64,000 bases of DNA. Origin: Rhizobium croatiense. GTDB taxonomy: Bacteria > Pseudomonadota > Alphaproteobacteria > Rhizobiales > Rhizobiaceae. The position numbers were made by a program, and so were the translations under genes. The DNA lies in NCBI RefSeq assembly GCF_019793465.1, contig NZ_JAILYJ010000007.1, forward strand, positions 1 to 64,000, given 5' to 3'. The notes under the pieces were generated by a model, which saw only the letters and a program-made list of their open reading frames with translations, was not told the origin of the DNA and made no database searches. This document shows positions 9,640 to 18,542 of this stretch, piece by piece (positions within the stretch are counted from its first letter, which is position 1; every line of letters starts with the position of its first letter).

Positions 9640-10488
9640 TCAGGACTTGACGGCGCCGGCGGTCAGGCCGGCGATGATGTGCCGCTGGGCGACGAAAAAG
9701 ACGATGATTGTCGGAAGGATGGTCAGGGTGATGAAGGCCAGCACCAGCTGCCACTCCGTGCCGTATTCGCCGCGATAGACCATGATGCCGAGCGGCCAGG
9801 GATATTTCGATTCCGAGTTCAGCATGATCAGCGGCAGGATGTAGCTGTTCCAACTGCCGACGAAGGAGATGATGCTGACGGTGGCAACGATCGGCCGGGA
9901 TAGCGGCAGCGAGATATGCCAGAAGAAGCGGAGATAACCGCAGCCGTCGACGAAGGCCGCCTGAAACAATTCTTCCGGAAGGTTGCGGAAATAGTTCCGG
10001 AACAACAGGATGCTCATGCCGAGCCCGAAGGCCACTTGCGGCAGCACCACGCCCCAATAGGTGTTCAGCAAGCCGAGATCGCGAATGCGGATGAATAGCG
10101 GCAGGATCGCGGTTGCCGCCGGAAACATCAGGCCGAGCAGAAAATAATTGAGCAGGAAGGACGAGCCGAAGAAGCGGACATGGGCAAAGGCGAAGGCCGC
10201 CATCGACGAGACGATCAGGGTCAGCAGCACGGTGAGTGCTGCGATGACAAGCGAATTGCCGATCTGCAGCCAGTAACGCTCGCCGAAGAGGATATCGGTG
10301 TAATTCGTCCACTGCCATTCCGTCGGCAGGCCGAAGGGGTTGGTGCGCAAATCGCCCAGCGTCTTGAAGCCGCCGAGCGCCGTCGTCAACAGCGGGATCA
10401 GTACGATGGCGGCAATCAGGCTAAGCGACACATAGAGATAGATGCGGGTCGATGTGCGCATGCGGATGGAAGAGCTCATATCAGTCAT
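9640..10488 (-). CDS. Carbohydrate ABC transporter permease (MalG type)
   Basis: This 282-aa inner-membrane permease has an N-terminal span ([19 protein letters not shown]) and a periplasmic loop with [15 protein letters not shown]. The CUT1 permease domain follows, with the EAA loop [20 protein letters not shown] followed by [14 protein letters not shown], and the C-terminal [14 protein letters not shown]. Its start overlaps the end of the MalF-type gene by 8 bp. It forms the translocation pore with that subunit and is energised by the downstream ATPase. Confidence 0.93.
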   Translation of the reverse strand: MTDMSSSIRMRTSTRIYLYVSLSLIAAIVLIPLLTTALGGFKTLGDLRTNPFGLPTEWQWTNYTDILFGERYWLQIGNSLVIAALTVLLTLIVSSMAAFAFAHVRFFGSSFLLNYFLLGLMFPAATAILPLFIRIRDLGLLNTYWGVVLPQVAFGLGMSILLFRNYFRNLPEELFQAAFVDGCGYLRFFWHISLPLSRPIVATVSIISFVGSWNSYILPLIMLNSESKYPWPLGIMVYRGEYGTEWQLVLAFITLTILPTIIVFFVAQRHIIAGLTAGAVKS

Positions 10489-11419
10489 GGCGCATGAAGA
10501 TCCTTTTGTAACCGAAGGCGAGCGTCACGCAGATGATGAAGAGCACGACGCCGACGGCGCTACCCAAGCCGACCTGCATGCGCATGACGCCATAGGTGTA
10601 GAGAAAGGTGACCATCGTCTGGGTGGAGTTGGACGGGCCGCCGCCGGTCAGCGGCATGATCATGTCGAAGAGCTGCAGCGAGCCGACGACGGCGAAGAAG
10701 ATCGACAGGCGCAAGGTCGAGCCGAGCAGCGGCAGGGTGACATAGCGGAATTTCTGCCAGCCGGTGGCGCCGTCGATTTCGGCCGCTTCCAGCACGCTCT
10801 TGTCGACCGATTGCAGGCCGGCGATGAAGAGCATCATGTGAAAGCCGAAATATTTCCAGACGACGACGCCGAGCACGGCGTAGATCGCCACGTCCTTGTC
10901 GGCGAGCACATAAGGATTGGCGAAGCCGAAGAAGTTGGAAATGGCGGCAAACAGGCCGTAATCGCCGTCATAGACGAAGCGCCAGATCAGGCCGGCGGCT
11001 ACGTCTGCCAGCACATAGGGCAGGAAGAAGATCAGGCGATAGCCGACGACGCCGGGAATGCGGTGGGCGAGCATCGTGGCAAGCCAGATGGCGAGCGGCA
11101 CCTGGATGCAGATCGAGATGACAATGATCAGCCCGTTATTGACCAGCGCCTGGGTGAAAGCCGCATTTCGGAACAGTACCTGGAAATTGCGCAGGCCGAT
11201 GAACTCGGTCGGCGTGCCGTAGCCGTTCCATTTATAGAGGCTGTACCAGGCCGCCTCGCCCATCGGCATGATGACGAAGAGCGTGAACAGCAGCAGTGCC
11301 GGCGGCAGGAAGAGCAACAGCACGGCCAGCCGGTCGTGAGCGACCGAGCTTTTCCGGTTTGCGGCTCGTCGGGCCGGCCTTGCAGCCGATGTCATCGAGG
11401 GGACTGAAATATTGGCCAT
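10481..11419 (-). CDS. Carbohydrate ABC transporter permease (MalF/UgpA type)
   Basis: This 312-aa inner-membrane permease starts with a short basic N-terminus, then a span (LAVLLLFLPPALLLFTLFVI) and the segment GEAAWYSLYKWNGYGTPTEF typical of MalF-like sugar permeases. The EAA loop SVLEAAEIDGATGWQKFRYV is present, followed by TLPLLGSTLRLSIFF and the sequence FDMIMPLTGGGPSNSTQTMV seen in many CUT1 permeases. The gene lies between the binding protein gene and the MalG-type gene, on the same strand. Confidence 0.93.
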   Translation of the reverse strand: MANISVPSMTSAARPARRAANRKSSVAHDRLAVLLLFLPPALLLFTLFVIMPMGEAAWYSLYKWNGYGTPTEFIGLRNFQVLFRNAAFTQALVNNGLIIVISICIQVPLAIWLATMLAHRIPGVVGYRLIFFLPYVLADVAAGLIWRFVYDGDYGLFAAISNFFGFANPYVLADKDVAIYAVLGVVVWKYFGFHMMLFIAGLQSVDKSVLEAAEIDGATGWQKFRYVTLPLLGSTLRLSIFFAVVGSLQLFDMIMPLTGGGPSNSTQTMVTFLYTYGVMRMQVGLGSAVGVVLFIICVTLAFGYKRIFMRHD

Positions 11420-11498
11420 GGATCCTGCTTTCGTTCGTCGGCAGCAATGCCGGCGCTCCGTTTTGGCAGGAGCGCCGGGAAGGCTCTGCGGGCGCTGG

Positions 11499-12803
11499 TT
11501 ATTGTTCCAGCTCGAAAGCGTCCTGGATCATCTGGGCGCCGTCCTTGGAATTCATCTGGCCGGAGACGATTTCCACCGACACGTCGTTGACGACACGGCC
11601 GACGGCAGCGCCGAGGTCCTGGTCAAAGAAGTTCTGGTGCCAGGTCGAACCCGCAAGCTGCTTGGCCGATTCGGCAAGCAGCGGACTTGTGACGCCATCG
11701 CCGGCGCCGACGGCAACGGGCAGAAGCATGCCGGCCTTGGCCATTGCCCGCTCATTCTCCGCGTTCGTCAGGAAGGCGAGGAAGTCAATCGCTTCCTTGG
11801 AGGCCTTCTTGGTGACGGCCCAGCCGTTCAAACCGCCGAGCGTATCGGTCGGCTTGCCGGCGCCACCCTCGACCGCCGGGAAGGCGAAACGGCCGATATT
11901 GTCGGTCGCCAGCCCCTTGCCGTCACCGGCATTCTTGCGCTGGTTGGCTTCGGTGTTTTCGAAGCCGAGGATCATTGCAGCCTTGCCGTCACCAAAGACG
12001 CCGAGCGTCTGCGGCCATGTGGCGCCGAGATAGCCGGGCTGGAACGGTTCGAGCTTGCCGAGTTCGGCGAGATCGTCACCGGCCTTGATGATGGCAGGAT
12101 CGAGGAAGCCTTCGCCCTCGCCGTTCTTGGCTGCTTCGAAGACCTTCTGGCCGCCCTCGCGCATGACGAGATAGCTCCAGTAGAAATGGATCGGCCATTT
12201 CTCACCGCCGCCGCCCGCAATCGGCACGATGCCGGCCGCCTTGATCTTCTTCACCGTATCGAGAAAATCAGCCCAGCTCTTGATATCCTCGGCTTTGACG
12301 CCTGCCTTGGCAAACAGCGCCTTGTTGTAGAAGAAGCTGACCAGGCCGACCTTATAGGGGATAGCCCAGGTCTTGCCGTCGAAAGTCAGGCCGTTGACCG
12401 ATGCCGGCGTATAGGCGTTGCGCAGTTTGCCGCCATCGGCATCAAGCGCCGCTGTCACATCCTGCAACGCGCCGGTCTCGGACTGCTGCTTCAACACCCC
12501 GCCGCCCCAGCTATAAAAGAAATCCGGCACGTCGTCGGACTGCAACAGCGTCGGAAGCTTGGCCTTGAAGGCTTCGTTTTCGAGAAACTGCATCTGAATG
12601 TCGACGTCGGGATGCTGGGCTTCGTATTTCTTGACGATGTCCTCCCAAGCCGCGACGTTTTTCGGATCGAGCTCGAGATGCAGCCATTTGACCACCGTCG
12701 TCGCCGAGGCAGCACCCGCTCCCGCCAGCAACAGGCCGGCCGCAGCGGCCATGGATACGGTGCGCCTGCCGCCGAAAGCGGCGTTCTTCAGCATAAAATT
12801 CAT
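11499..12803 (-). CDS. Carbohydrate ABC transporter substrate-binding protein, family 1
   Basis: This 434-aa periplasmic sugar-binding protein has a signal peptide with a twin-arginine-like basic start (FGGRRTVSMAAAAGLLLAGA) and cleavage near ASA-TTV. The mature part contains VVKWLHLELDPKNVAAWEDI, the usual start of family-1 solute-binding proteins, then YEAQHPDVDIQMQF and DVPDFFYSWGGGVL. It heads the importer operon. The neighbouring ROK regulator and ThuA/Gfo-Idh genes point to a glucoside or disaccharide, but the ligand cannot be read from the sequence. Confidence 0.92.
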   Translation of the reverse strand: MNFMLKNAAFGGRRTVSMAAAAGLLLAGAGAASATTVVKWLHLELDPKNVAAWEDIVKKYEAQHPDVDIQMQFLENEAFKAKLPTLLQSDDVPDFFYSWGGGVLKQQSETGALQDVTAALDADGGKLRNAYTPASVNGLTFDGKTWAIPYKVGLVSFFYNKALFAKAGVKAEDIKSWADFLDTVKKIKAAGIVPIAGGGGEKWPIHFYWSYLVMREGGQKVFEAAKNGEGEGFLDPAIIKAGDDLAELGKLEPFQPGYLGATWPQTLGVFGDGKAAMILGFENTEANQRKNAGDGKGLATDNIGRFAFPAVEGGAGKPTDTLGGLNGWAVTKKASKEAIDFLAFLTNAENERAMAKAGMLLPVAVGAGDGVTSPLLAESAKQLAGSTWHQNFFDQDLGAAVGRVVNDVSVEIVSGQMNSKDGAQMIQDAFELEQ

Positions 12804-12911
12804 GATTTTCCTCCCAGGGGACCTATCCTCACAATTTTTCCCCTATGCGGAATAATTCAACGGAGCTTTGGCCCGATGTCAACCCGACTGCCTCTACTTT
12901 TATCAAATGCG

Positions 12912-12958
12912 CTTGACAGGCCCCAGGAATTGCCTGCTATTTATTTCGTAACCCGTTA
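12912..12958 (+). promoter_or_regulatory. Candidate sigma-70 promoter and operator for the ROK gene
   Basis: CTTGACA at 12912-12918 fits the rhizobial -35 box, and CTATTT at 12937-12942 is a fair -10 box (18-19 bp spacing). Directly downstream, TAACCCGTTA (12949-12958) is a short inverted repeat placed about where transcription would start, a natural site for autoregulation. The opposite-strand binding-protein gene starts at 12803, so the site could serve both units. Confidence 0.45.
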
Positions 12959-13003
12959 AAAATATTGACTTCCGCCCAACGAAACGACCGCCGGCTAATT
13001 TTC

Positions 13004-14203
13004 ATGAAGACTGCAGACCCAGAATTGATGCGCGCGATCAACCGCTTGAACGTGCTCGATACCATCCGCCGCCATGGTCCGATCTCGCGCATCGAGATCA
13101 GCGAACGCACCGAGCTTTCCACCACCACCGTTTCCGCCATTACCGCCTCGCTGCTCGACGATGGGCTGATCCTGCCGCGCCACGAAGGCGACATCCGCAA
13201 TGAGGCGGTGCGCGGCAGGCCGCGTGTGGCGCTGGAACTCAATCCCGATGCCGCCCGCGTCGTCGGCGGCAAGATCGCCGCCAATCGGATGGTCTTCGTC
13301 GTCACCAATTTCCGCGGTGACGTGCTGTCGAAGCTCGCTTTGCCGATCCGGATCGACCGGCAGCCGATCGGCGTCATCGCCGATCTCGTCGAGGACGGTG
13401 TGCGGCGCTGCGTCGTCGATGCCGGACTGTCACTCGAAGATGTCGACAGCATCTGCCTCGGCTTTCCCGGCGTCATCGAGCACCGCACGGGTTACATCAG
13501 AAGCAGCCCGATCTTCCGCGACACCAATGTCGATTTCGCCGCCGAGATGTCGACGCGGCTCGCAACGCCGACCATCGTCGAAAGCGACGCGCATGCCATC
13601 ACTCTTGGTCATCACTGGTTCGGCAAAGCGCGCGATCTCGAGGATATGGTGTTGATTTCATTGGAGCAGACGCTGGGTCTCGGCGTGCTGCACGGCAACA
13701 GCCTGTTTCGCGGCGCCGGCGGCCTCAGCCACAATCTCGGCGACCTCGTGCTCGGCATGGGGCCGCATGGCGTGGTGCGGCTCTTCAGCCAGGCCGGCGA
13801 AACCGCCATCCTCGGCGAACAGCAGGCCGACGGGCGTTTTGCCGAAGCGATCCGGCTCGGACGCGGCATGACCCATGCCCAGGCGTTGATCAAGGCCGAT
13901 GACGATCGGCTGATCGGCGCTGCCATCCGTGCCGGCGAAGCGGTGGGGCTGACCATCGCCAATATCGTCACGCTATTTGCGCCGCCGCGCGTCATCCTTG
14001 TCGGCTCGAGCCTTGCGCTCGGCGAACCCTTTTTGAACAGCCTGCGTGACGCCTACGCGCTCGCCATTCCGCCCTCGCTGAAGGGGGTGAGCGAACTCGT
14101 CTTCGACGATTCGAGCGATGATTTCTGGGCGCAAGGTGCCGCCGCCGTGGCGCTCTACGAACTCTACGAATCGCCCTGGAGCACCACGGGGCCGGCCCTC
14201 TGA
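13004..14203 (+). CDS. ROK family transcriptional regulator (NagC/XylR-like)
   Basis: This 399-aa regulator has an N-terminal winged helix (about 8-70: AINRLNVLDTIRRHGPISRI, then EISERTELSTTTVSAITASL) and a C-terminal ROK sugar-kinase-like domain. The kinase-like part shows GRPRVALELNP, ICLGFPGVIEHRTG and the LGHHWFGKA region. The zinc-binding CXCGXXGC motif of many ROK proteins is not apparent, because the corresponding stretch reads GGLSHNLGDLVLG. The start at 13004 is chosen over a TTG 39 bp upstream because homologous starts normally lie about ten residues before the helix-turn-helix. It is divergent from the sugar importer and heads the oxidoreductase/ThuA genes, so it is probably their repressor. 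Confidence 0.88.
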   Translation: MKTADPELMRAINRLNVLDTIRRHGPISRIEISERTELSTTTVSAITASLLDDGLILPRHEGDIRNEAVRGRPRVALELNPDAARVVGGKIAANRMVFVVTNFRGDVLSKLALPIRIDRQPIGVIADLVEDGVRRCVVDAGLSLEDVDSICLGFPGVIEHRTGYIRSSPIFRDTNVDFAAEMSTRLATPTIVESDAHAITLGHHWFGKARDLEDMVLISLEQTLGLGVLHGNSLFRGAGGLSHNLGDLVLGMGPHGVVRLFSQAGETAILGEQQADGRFAEAIRLGRGMTHAQALIKADDDRLIGAAIRAGEAVGLTIANIVTLFAPPRVILVGSSLALGEPFLNSLRDAYALAIPPSLKGVSELVFDDSSDDFWAQGAAAVALYELYESPWSTTGPAL

Positions 14204-14236
14204 CGGGCGCACAATCACCATCAGATGGAGGAATTC

Positions 14237-15337
14237 ATGGACAAAGTCGGTATCGGCATCATCGGATGCGGCAATATTTCGGGCGCCTATCTCACGGCGA
14301 TGGCTTCCTTTCCCATTCTCGACATCCGCGGCGTCGCCGACCTGAACCGGGAACTGGCGGAAGCCAAGGCGGCCGAATTCAACGTCCCAGCAAAAACCGT
14401 CGAGGAGCTGTTTGCCGACCCCAAGGTCGAGATCATCGTCAATCTGACGATCCCGAAAGCCCATGTCGCTGTTGCGCTGCAGGCGCTCGAAGCCGGCAAA
14501 CATACCTATTCGGAAAAGCCGCTCGGGATTAATTTCGCTGAAGGGAAAAAATTGGCCGAAGCGGCGCGTGCCCGCAATCTGCGCATCGGCGCGGCGCCCG
14601 ACACCTTCCTCGGCGGCGGCCATCAGACGGCGCGTGCCCTGATCGACCAGGGCGTCATCGGCCAGCCGGTCGGCGGTTCGGCCACCTTCATGTGCCCCGG
14701 CCATGAGCGCTGGCATCCGAACCCGGCCTTCTATTACGAGGTCGGCGGCGGGCCGATGCTCGACATGGGTCCCTATTACATCACCGATCTCGTCAATCTT
14801 CTCGGGCCGGTCGCGCAGGTTGCCGGCTTTGCGACGACGCCGCGGGCCGAACGGCTGATCACCAGCGAGCCGCGCAACGGTGAGCGTATTCCCGTGCATG
14901 TGCCGACCCATGTCGCCGGCATGATGGCCTTTGCGGGCGGCGCCGTCGTCCAGATCGCCATGAGCTTCGATGTCGCCGGTCACAAGCATGTGCCGCTCGA
15001 AGTCTACGGCACCGAGGGCACGCTGATCGTGCCCGATCCGAACAAATTCGGCGGCCCGGTGGAATATCTGAAGAAGGGCGGCGCTTTCGAGGACCAGCCG
15101 GTCACATCCCCCTATGCCGAGGGCAATTACCGGTCGCTCGGTGTCGCCGATATGGCGCATGCGATCCGCTCCAACCGGCCGCACCGGGCCAATGGCGATC
15201 TGGCGCTGCATGTGCTCGAAGTCATGGAGGCCTTCCATACCGCCGCCGAAACCGGCCGGACGGTCACCATCACCACGGCGACGGAGCGCCCTGCCCCCTT
15301 GTCGGATTCGATCGTCGACGGACGGCTGGCGAAATAA
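14237..15337 (+). CDS. Gfo/Idh/MocA family oxidoreductase
   Basis: This 366-aa NAD(P)-dependent sugar dehydrogenase-like protein has the Rossmann start VGIGIIGCGNISGAYL (GxGxxG-like), then VNLTIPKAHVAVALQALEAG and the family signature YSEKPLGINFAEG (E-K-P with Lys as catalytic residue). The C-terminal domain has GGGPMLDMGPYYITDLVNLL. The start is placed at 14237 because GGAGG at 14227-14231 precedes it; an ATG at 14225 lacks such a site. It lies 33 bp after the ROK gene and 17 bp before the ThuA-like gene, so all three are probably co-transcribed. A role like ThuB in trehalose/sucrose 3-keto metabolism is possible. Confidence 0.9.
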   Translation: MDKVGIGIIGCGNISGAYLTAMASFPILDIRGVADLNRELAEAKAAEFNVPAKTVEELFADPKVEIIVNLTIPKAHVAVALQALEAGKHTYSEKPLGINFAEGKKLAEAARARNLRIGAAPDTFLGGGHQTARALIDQGVIGQPVGGSATFMCPGHERWHPNPAFYYEVGGGPMLDMGPYYITDLVNLLGPVAQVAGFATTPRAERLITSEPRNGERIPVHVPTHVAGMMAFAGGAVVQIAMSFDVAGHKHVPLEVYGTEGTLIVPDPNKFGGPVEYLKKGGAFEDQPVTSPYAEGNYRSLGVADMAHAIRSNRPHRANGDLALHVLEVMEAFHTAAETGRTVTITTATERPAPLSDSIVDGRLAK

Positions 15338-15354
15338 TTTCAGGAGGAATGACT

Positions 15355-15996
15355 ATGCGTGAAGCACTGATCGTCTGGGGCGGCTGGAGCGGCCACGAGC
15401 CGCAGGAATGCGCCGAAATCATCAAGACCATGCTCGAGGAGGACGGCTTCAAGGTCTATCTCGAACATGGCACCGAGGCGCTTGCCGACCCTTCGGTCCA
15501 TGATCTCAGCCTGGTCGTGCCGATCATGACGATGTCGAAGATCGAGAAGGAGGAGGTCAAGAACCTCGCCGCGGCGATCGAGAGCGGCGTCGGCATTGCC
15601 GGCTATCACGGCGGTGCGGGCGACGCCTTCCGCGACTCCGTCGACTACCAGTTCATCATCGGCGGCCAGTGGGTTGCCCATCCCGGCAACATCATCGACT
15701 ATACCGTCAACATCACCCGGCCGGACGATCCGCTGATGGAGGGGATTTCCGATTTCCCCTATAGGTCGGAGCAATATTACATGCATGTCGACCCCTCGAA
15801 CGAGGTTCTGGCGACAACGAAGTTCACCGGCGAGCACGCCTACTGGATCGACGGCGTCGTCATGCCTGTCGTCTGGAAGCGCAAATACGGCAAGGGCCGC
15901 GTCTTCTATTCCTCGCTCGGCCATCAGGCCAAGGAGTTCGACGTGCCGGAGATGAAGACGATCTTCCGCCGCGGCGCGAACTGGGCGGCGCGGTGA
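15355..15996 (+). CDS. ThuA domain-containing protein
   Basis: This 213-aa protein is of the ThuA (trehalose utilisation) family, a glutamine-amidotransferase-like fold. Seen are ALIVWGGWSGHEPQECAEII at the N-terminus, GIAGYHGGAGDAFRDSVDYQ in the middle (with the conserved HGG), then GGQWVAHPGNIIDYTV, and near the end KYGKGRVFYSSLGHQAKEF. AGGAGG at 15342-15347 sets the start at 15355. In Sinorhizobium, thuA and thuB sit with a trehalose/maltose ABC importer, and this cluster has the same parts list with a ROK instead of a LacI regulator. The biochemical reaction is inferred from that parallel only. Confidence 0.88.
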   Translation: MREALIVWGGWSGHEPQECAEIIKTMLEEDGFKVYLEHGTEALADPSVHDLSLVVPIMTMSKIEKEEVKNLAAAIESGVGIAGYHGGAGDAFRDSVDYQFIIGGQWVAHPGNIIDYTVNITRPDDPLMEGISDFPYRSEQYYMHVDPSNEVLATTKFTGEHAYWIDGVVMPVVWKRKYGKGRVFYSSLGHQAKEFDVPEMKTIFRRGANWAAR

Positions 15997-16018
15997 GATA
16001 GGGCCTTTCGCGGAGAAC

Positions 16019-16193
16019 CAAAAGACCCCTCCCCAACCCCTCCCCACAAGGGGGAGGGACTAAGACGCCGCACCGCTTCACATAAACTCTACCGTATCAA
16101 TCCGTCGAACGGTCACAGCCAGCAAGGCCTCTGCTTTCGGTCGCCGCCGGACGCCACAGCATAGTCCCTCCCCCTTTTGGGGAGGGGTTTTTG
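16019..16193. repeat. Inverted rhizobial repeat between ThuA-like and DUF2938 genes
   Basis: CCCCTCCCCACAAGGGGGAG with GGACT (about 16036-16060) and AGTCCCTCCCCCTTTTGGGG with AGGGGTTTTTGG (about 16162-16193) are inverted copies of one unit. They lie between convergent genes and probably form strong hairpins, the second followed by a T run. Confidence 0.55.
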
Positions 16194-16195
16194 GC

Positions 16196-16675
16196 TTAGC
16201 GAATGATCAACGCCGTCCCAAATAGCCCCAGCGCAAACACAGTATGCGCAAGCAGATTAAAGCACCGGACCTTCATCGGCTTCGGATGTCTGGAAGCCGC
16301 CCAGCCGAGACCGAGGCCGGGCTGCAGCAGGAACCACCCTGCCCCGACGGTGATGATGCCGAAGATCCAGGCGGGGAGAAATGTCGGTGTAGCAAGCCAA
16401 CCCTGCCCCATGATGATCGCGAAGATCACGCCATAGAGAATGCCGACGGCGTAGTGGCTGATCCAGCCGAGCGCCAATTCCCGGGCATAGGGCTCGGCAT
16501 CGGCGATGTTTTCGTGAAAGACCTTGCCGCGGGGAAGATGCCAGAACCAGCGGCCGACCGGCGCCCAGTTGGCCGGCGGCTGGCCGAAGACCTTGGCGAG
16601 CACAATTGCCCACAAGTCCATGAGGATGGTTGCGCCGGCGCCGATCGCCAGGCCACGCAATAGAATATCGAACAT
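16196..16675 (-). CDS. DUF2938 family membrane protein
   Basis: This 159-aa inner-membrane protein has about four hydrophobic spans: LLRGLAIGAGATILMDLWAI, YAVGILYGVIFAIIMGQGWL, LPAWIFGIITVGAGWFLLQP and LLAHTVFALGLFGTALIIR. The pattern GQPPANWAPVGRWFWHLPRG between spans 1 and 2, and GLGWAASRHPKPMKVRCFNL before the last span, are typical of the DUF2938 family. Function is unknown. It stands alone, convergent with the ThuA-like gene. Confidence 0.82.
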   Translation of the reverse strand: MFDILLRGLAIGAGATILMDLWAIVLAKVFGQPPANWAPVGRWFWHLPRGKVFHENIADAEPYARELALGWISHYAVGILYGVIFAIIMGQGWLATPTFLPAWIFGIITVGAGWFLLQPGLGLGWAASRHPKPMKVRCFNLLAHTVFALGLFGTALIIR

Positions 16676-17031
16676 CGGGAATCACCGGAAAGTGTTGCGA
16701 ATGCAGGACGCTACCAAACCATTGCGGACACGCCGGCGCAAGGCTGCCGCGATTCATTGCCTCAACTTCGCTTGAACACCTGCGACTTTGGCGGACTTTC
16801 GTCCGACGTCCGAAAGCCGCATAAGGGATGCGGTATCGCGTCGTGTCATGAGACTTGCGCTCCCCTGAAATTTAGCCAAAAATCCTTATCGTAATACCGG
16901 CCACAGCAATGCGGCGCGCCTGGCTATTCATTTAATAGATCAAAGATGATTGCAGATTGACGGCAGCGTAACCGGCCCGCCGAGACTGAACAATTCGAAT
17001 TTTTCTCCTATCGTCACGGCGTGGATGCGAC
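16676..17031. other. 356-bp intergenic region between divergent genes
   Basis: This non-coding stretch separates the DUF2938 gene (minus) from the AraC-type regulator gene (plus). It presumably holds both promoters. It is AT-richer near 16920-16960 (TCATTTAATAGATC), but no clear operator, repeat or RNA was recognised. Confidence 0.5.
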
Positions 17032-17919
17032 ATGACTTTCGTGGAATCGCAAGGGGACAGAAAGTATCGGACCAGCGAGCGAGTGGGCGGTCTTGTTGAT
17101 TGCTCATCGCTGCAGGTCGAACTCAGGCATTTCGATCCGGGCTGGCAGGTCGACCTTACACTGGAATGCACGGAAATAGCCGTGCTGCTCTCGGGTCAGT
17201 CGAAGATCAGGTGGACCGGCGACGGCCACAGGCGGGAGGCGATTGCTCGCCCCGGTGTCGCTTGGATATGTCCGGCGGGTGTCCATGAGAGCGGCGTAGA
17301 GATTGTGGGTACCATGCCCGAGTCCCTGCACATCTTCCTACCGCCGTCGCTCGTCGGTGAGAGCGCGCTTTCAAATTTCGACATCGAACCGGCCAAGGTG
17401 CAGCTCGCCTATGCCGGAGGCGTCCCCGACCCCACGGTGCTGCAGATCGGTCAGCTCTTTCGGGGCTTGTTGAACAGACGCCTCGAGCCTACTGACCGAC
17501 TCTTTCTCGACGGCCTTCAGATGGCGCTGGCGGCGCACCTGCTCGGCACCTATTCGTCTGTTTGCTGGCAACCCGCCGCACGGGCGCCGACCGTGGACCC
17601 AAAAAGGCTGCAACGCGTCTTCGATTTCATTGAAGCCCGCATCGCAGCGGAAATCTCGCTGGATGACCTTGCCGCGGAGGCTTGCCTCAGCCCGTTTCAT
17701 TTTGCCCGCATGTTTCGCAAGGCTACCGGCCTGACGCCGCATCGCTACGTCACCGAGCGACGGATCGAAGCGGCCAAGGAAAAGCTGCGGCTCGCACGGT
17801 CCTCGCTCGTGGAGATCGCGCTCGATACCGGCTTCGGCTCGCAGGCGAATTTCACCCGGGTCTTCCGGAAGATGACCGGTTTGACGCCCGGCCAATACCG
17901 CGCGCTCTTCACCGGTTAG
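17032..17919 (+). CDS. AraC family transcriptional regulator
   Basis: This 295-aa regulator has an N-terminal sensing domain (about 1-175) with no recognisable signature except cupin-like strands (ARPGVAWICPAGVHESGVEI). The C-terminal domain is an AraC/XylS double helix-turn-helix (about 192-292): ISLDDLAAEACLSPFHFARM, FRKATGLTPHRYVTERRIE, then LVEIALDTGFGSQANFTRVF with RKMTGLTPGQYR. It is followed in the same direction by a GlcG-like, an SDR and an NTF2-like gene, which are its likely targets. The 170-bp gap before that group would hold the controlled promoter. Confidence 0.88.
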   Translation: MTFVESQGDRKYRTSERVGGLVDCSSLQVELRHFDPGWQVDLTLECTEIAVLLSGQSKIRWTGDGHRREAIARPGVAWICPAGVHESGVEIVGTMPESLHIFLPPSLVGESALSNFDIEPAKVQLAYAGGVPDPTVLQIGQLFRGLLNRRLEPTDRLFLDGLQMALAAHLLGTYSSVCWQPAARAPTVDPKRLQRVFDFIEARIAAEISLDDLAAEACLSPFHFARMFRKATGLTPHRYVTERRIEAAKEKLRLARSSLVEIALDTGFGSQANFTRVFRKMTGLTPGQYRALFTG

Positions 17920-18090
17920 CGGGTTCCGCCTATCGGAGATAGTTCTCGGTTCGCGCATGCCGGCACGCCGGAGCGCAAGATTTGCGCATAGCGCAGCAAG
18001 AACTGAAAATACTGCCAACCGGTTCCGCCCATACACCTGTCTCATCGAGCGGGGAGCGCTAGCCCCCGAACTGAAAGGAGGAGACAGGAG

Positions 18091-18489
18091 ATGATTACCA
18101 TTGACGAAGCTCGCAGGGTCATCGCCGCAGGTGAGGCGCGGGCTAATGAGATCGGTGTGCCGGTCAATATCGCGGTCTTGGACGCCGGAGCGCATCTCAA
18201 GGCGTTTGGCCGAATGGACGGCGCAGTGCTCGGCTCGATCGACCTCGCTATGGGCAAAGCCCGGACGGCCGTATTGTTTCAAACGACAAGCGAGGCCGTC
18301 TGGGAATATTGCAAGCCAGGCGCTCCCGCCCATGCCCTCGAACTGTCCAATGGCGGCCTAACTCCCTTTGCCGGCGGCATCTCGCTCTTTGCCGGCGACG
18401 GCACGGTGATCGGCGCCGTTGGCGTTTCCGGCGGAGCGGTTCCACAGGATCTCGAAATCGCGCAGGCAGCGGCTGCGGCCGTCGCGTGA
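18091..18489 (+). CDS. GlcG/HbpS family protein (DUF336)
   Basis: This 132-aa protein covers the whole GlcG/HbpS-like domain: ITIDEARRVIAAGEARANEI, IAVLDAGAHLKAFGRMDGA, LGSIDLAMGKARTAVLFQ, GGISLFAGDGTVIGAVGVSG and the C-terminal helix QDLEIAQAAAAAVA. Members are small cytosolic or exported proteins, some of which bind haem or corrinoids; many sit beside oxidoreductases. No signal peptide is visible here. AAGGAGGAG (about 18076-18084) is a strong ribosome site. It heads a likely operon with an SDR and an NTF2-like protein. Confidence 0.88.
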   Translation: MITIDEARRVIAAGEARANEIGVPVNIAVLDAGAHLKAFGRMDGAVLGSIDLAMGKARTAVLFQTTSEAVWEYCKPGAPAHALELSNGGLTPFAGGISLFAGDGTVIGAVGVSGGAVPQDLEIAQAAAAAVA

Positions 18490-18542
18490 TGCTGTGCCAA
18501 GACTTGATTTCGACCAACCCGAACCATCGAAAGGAATGTCTC

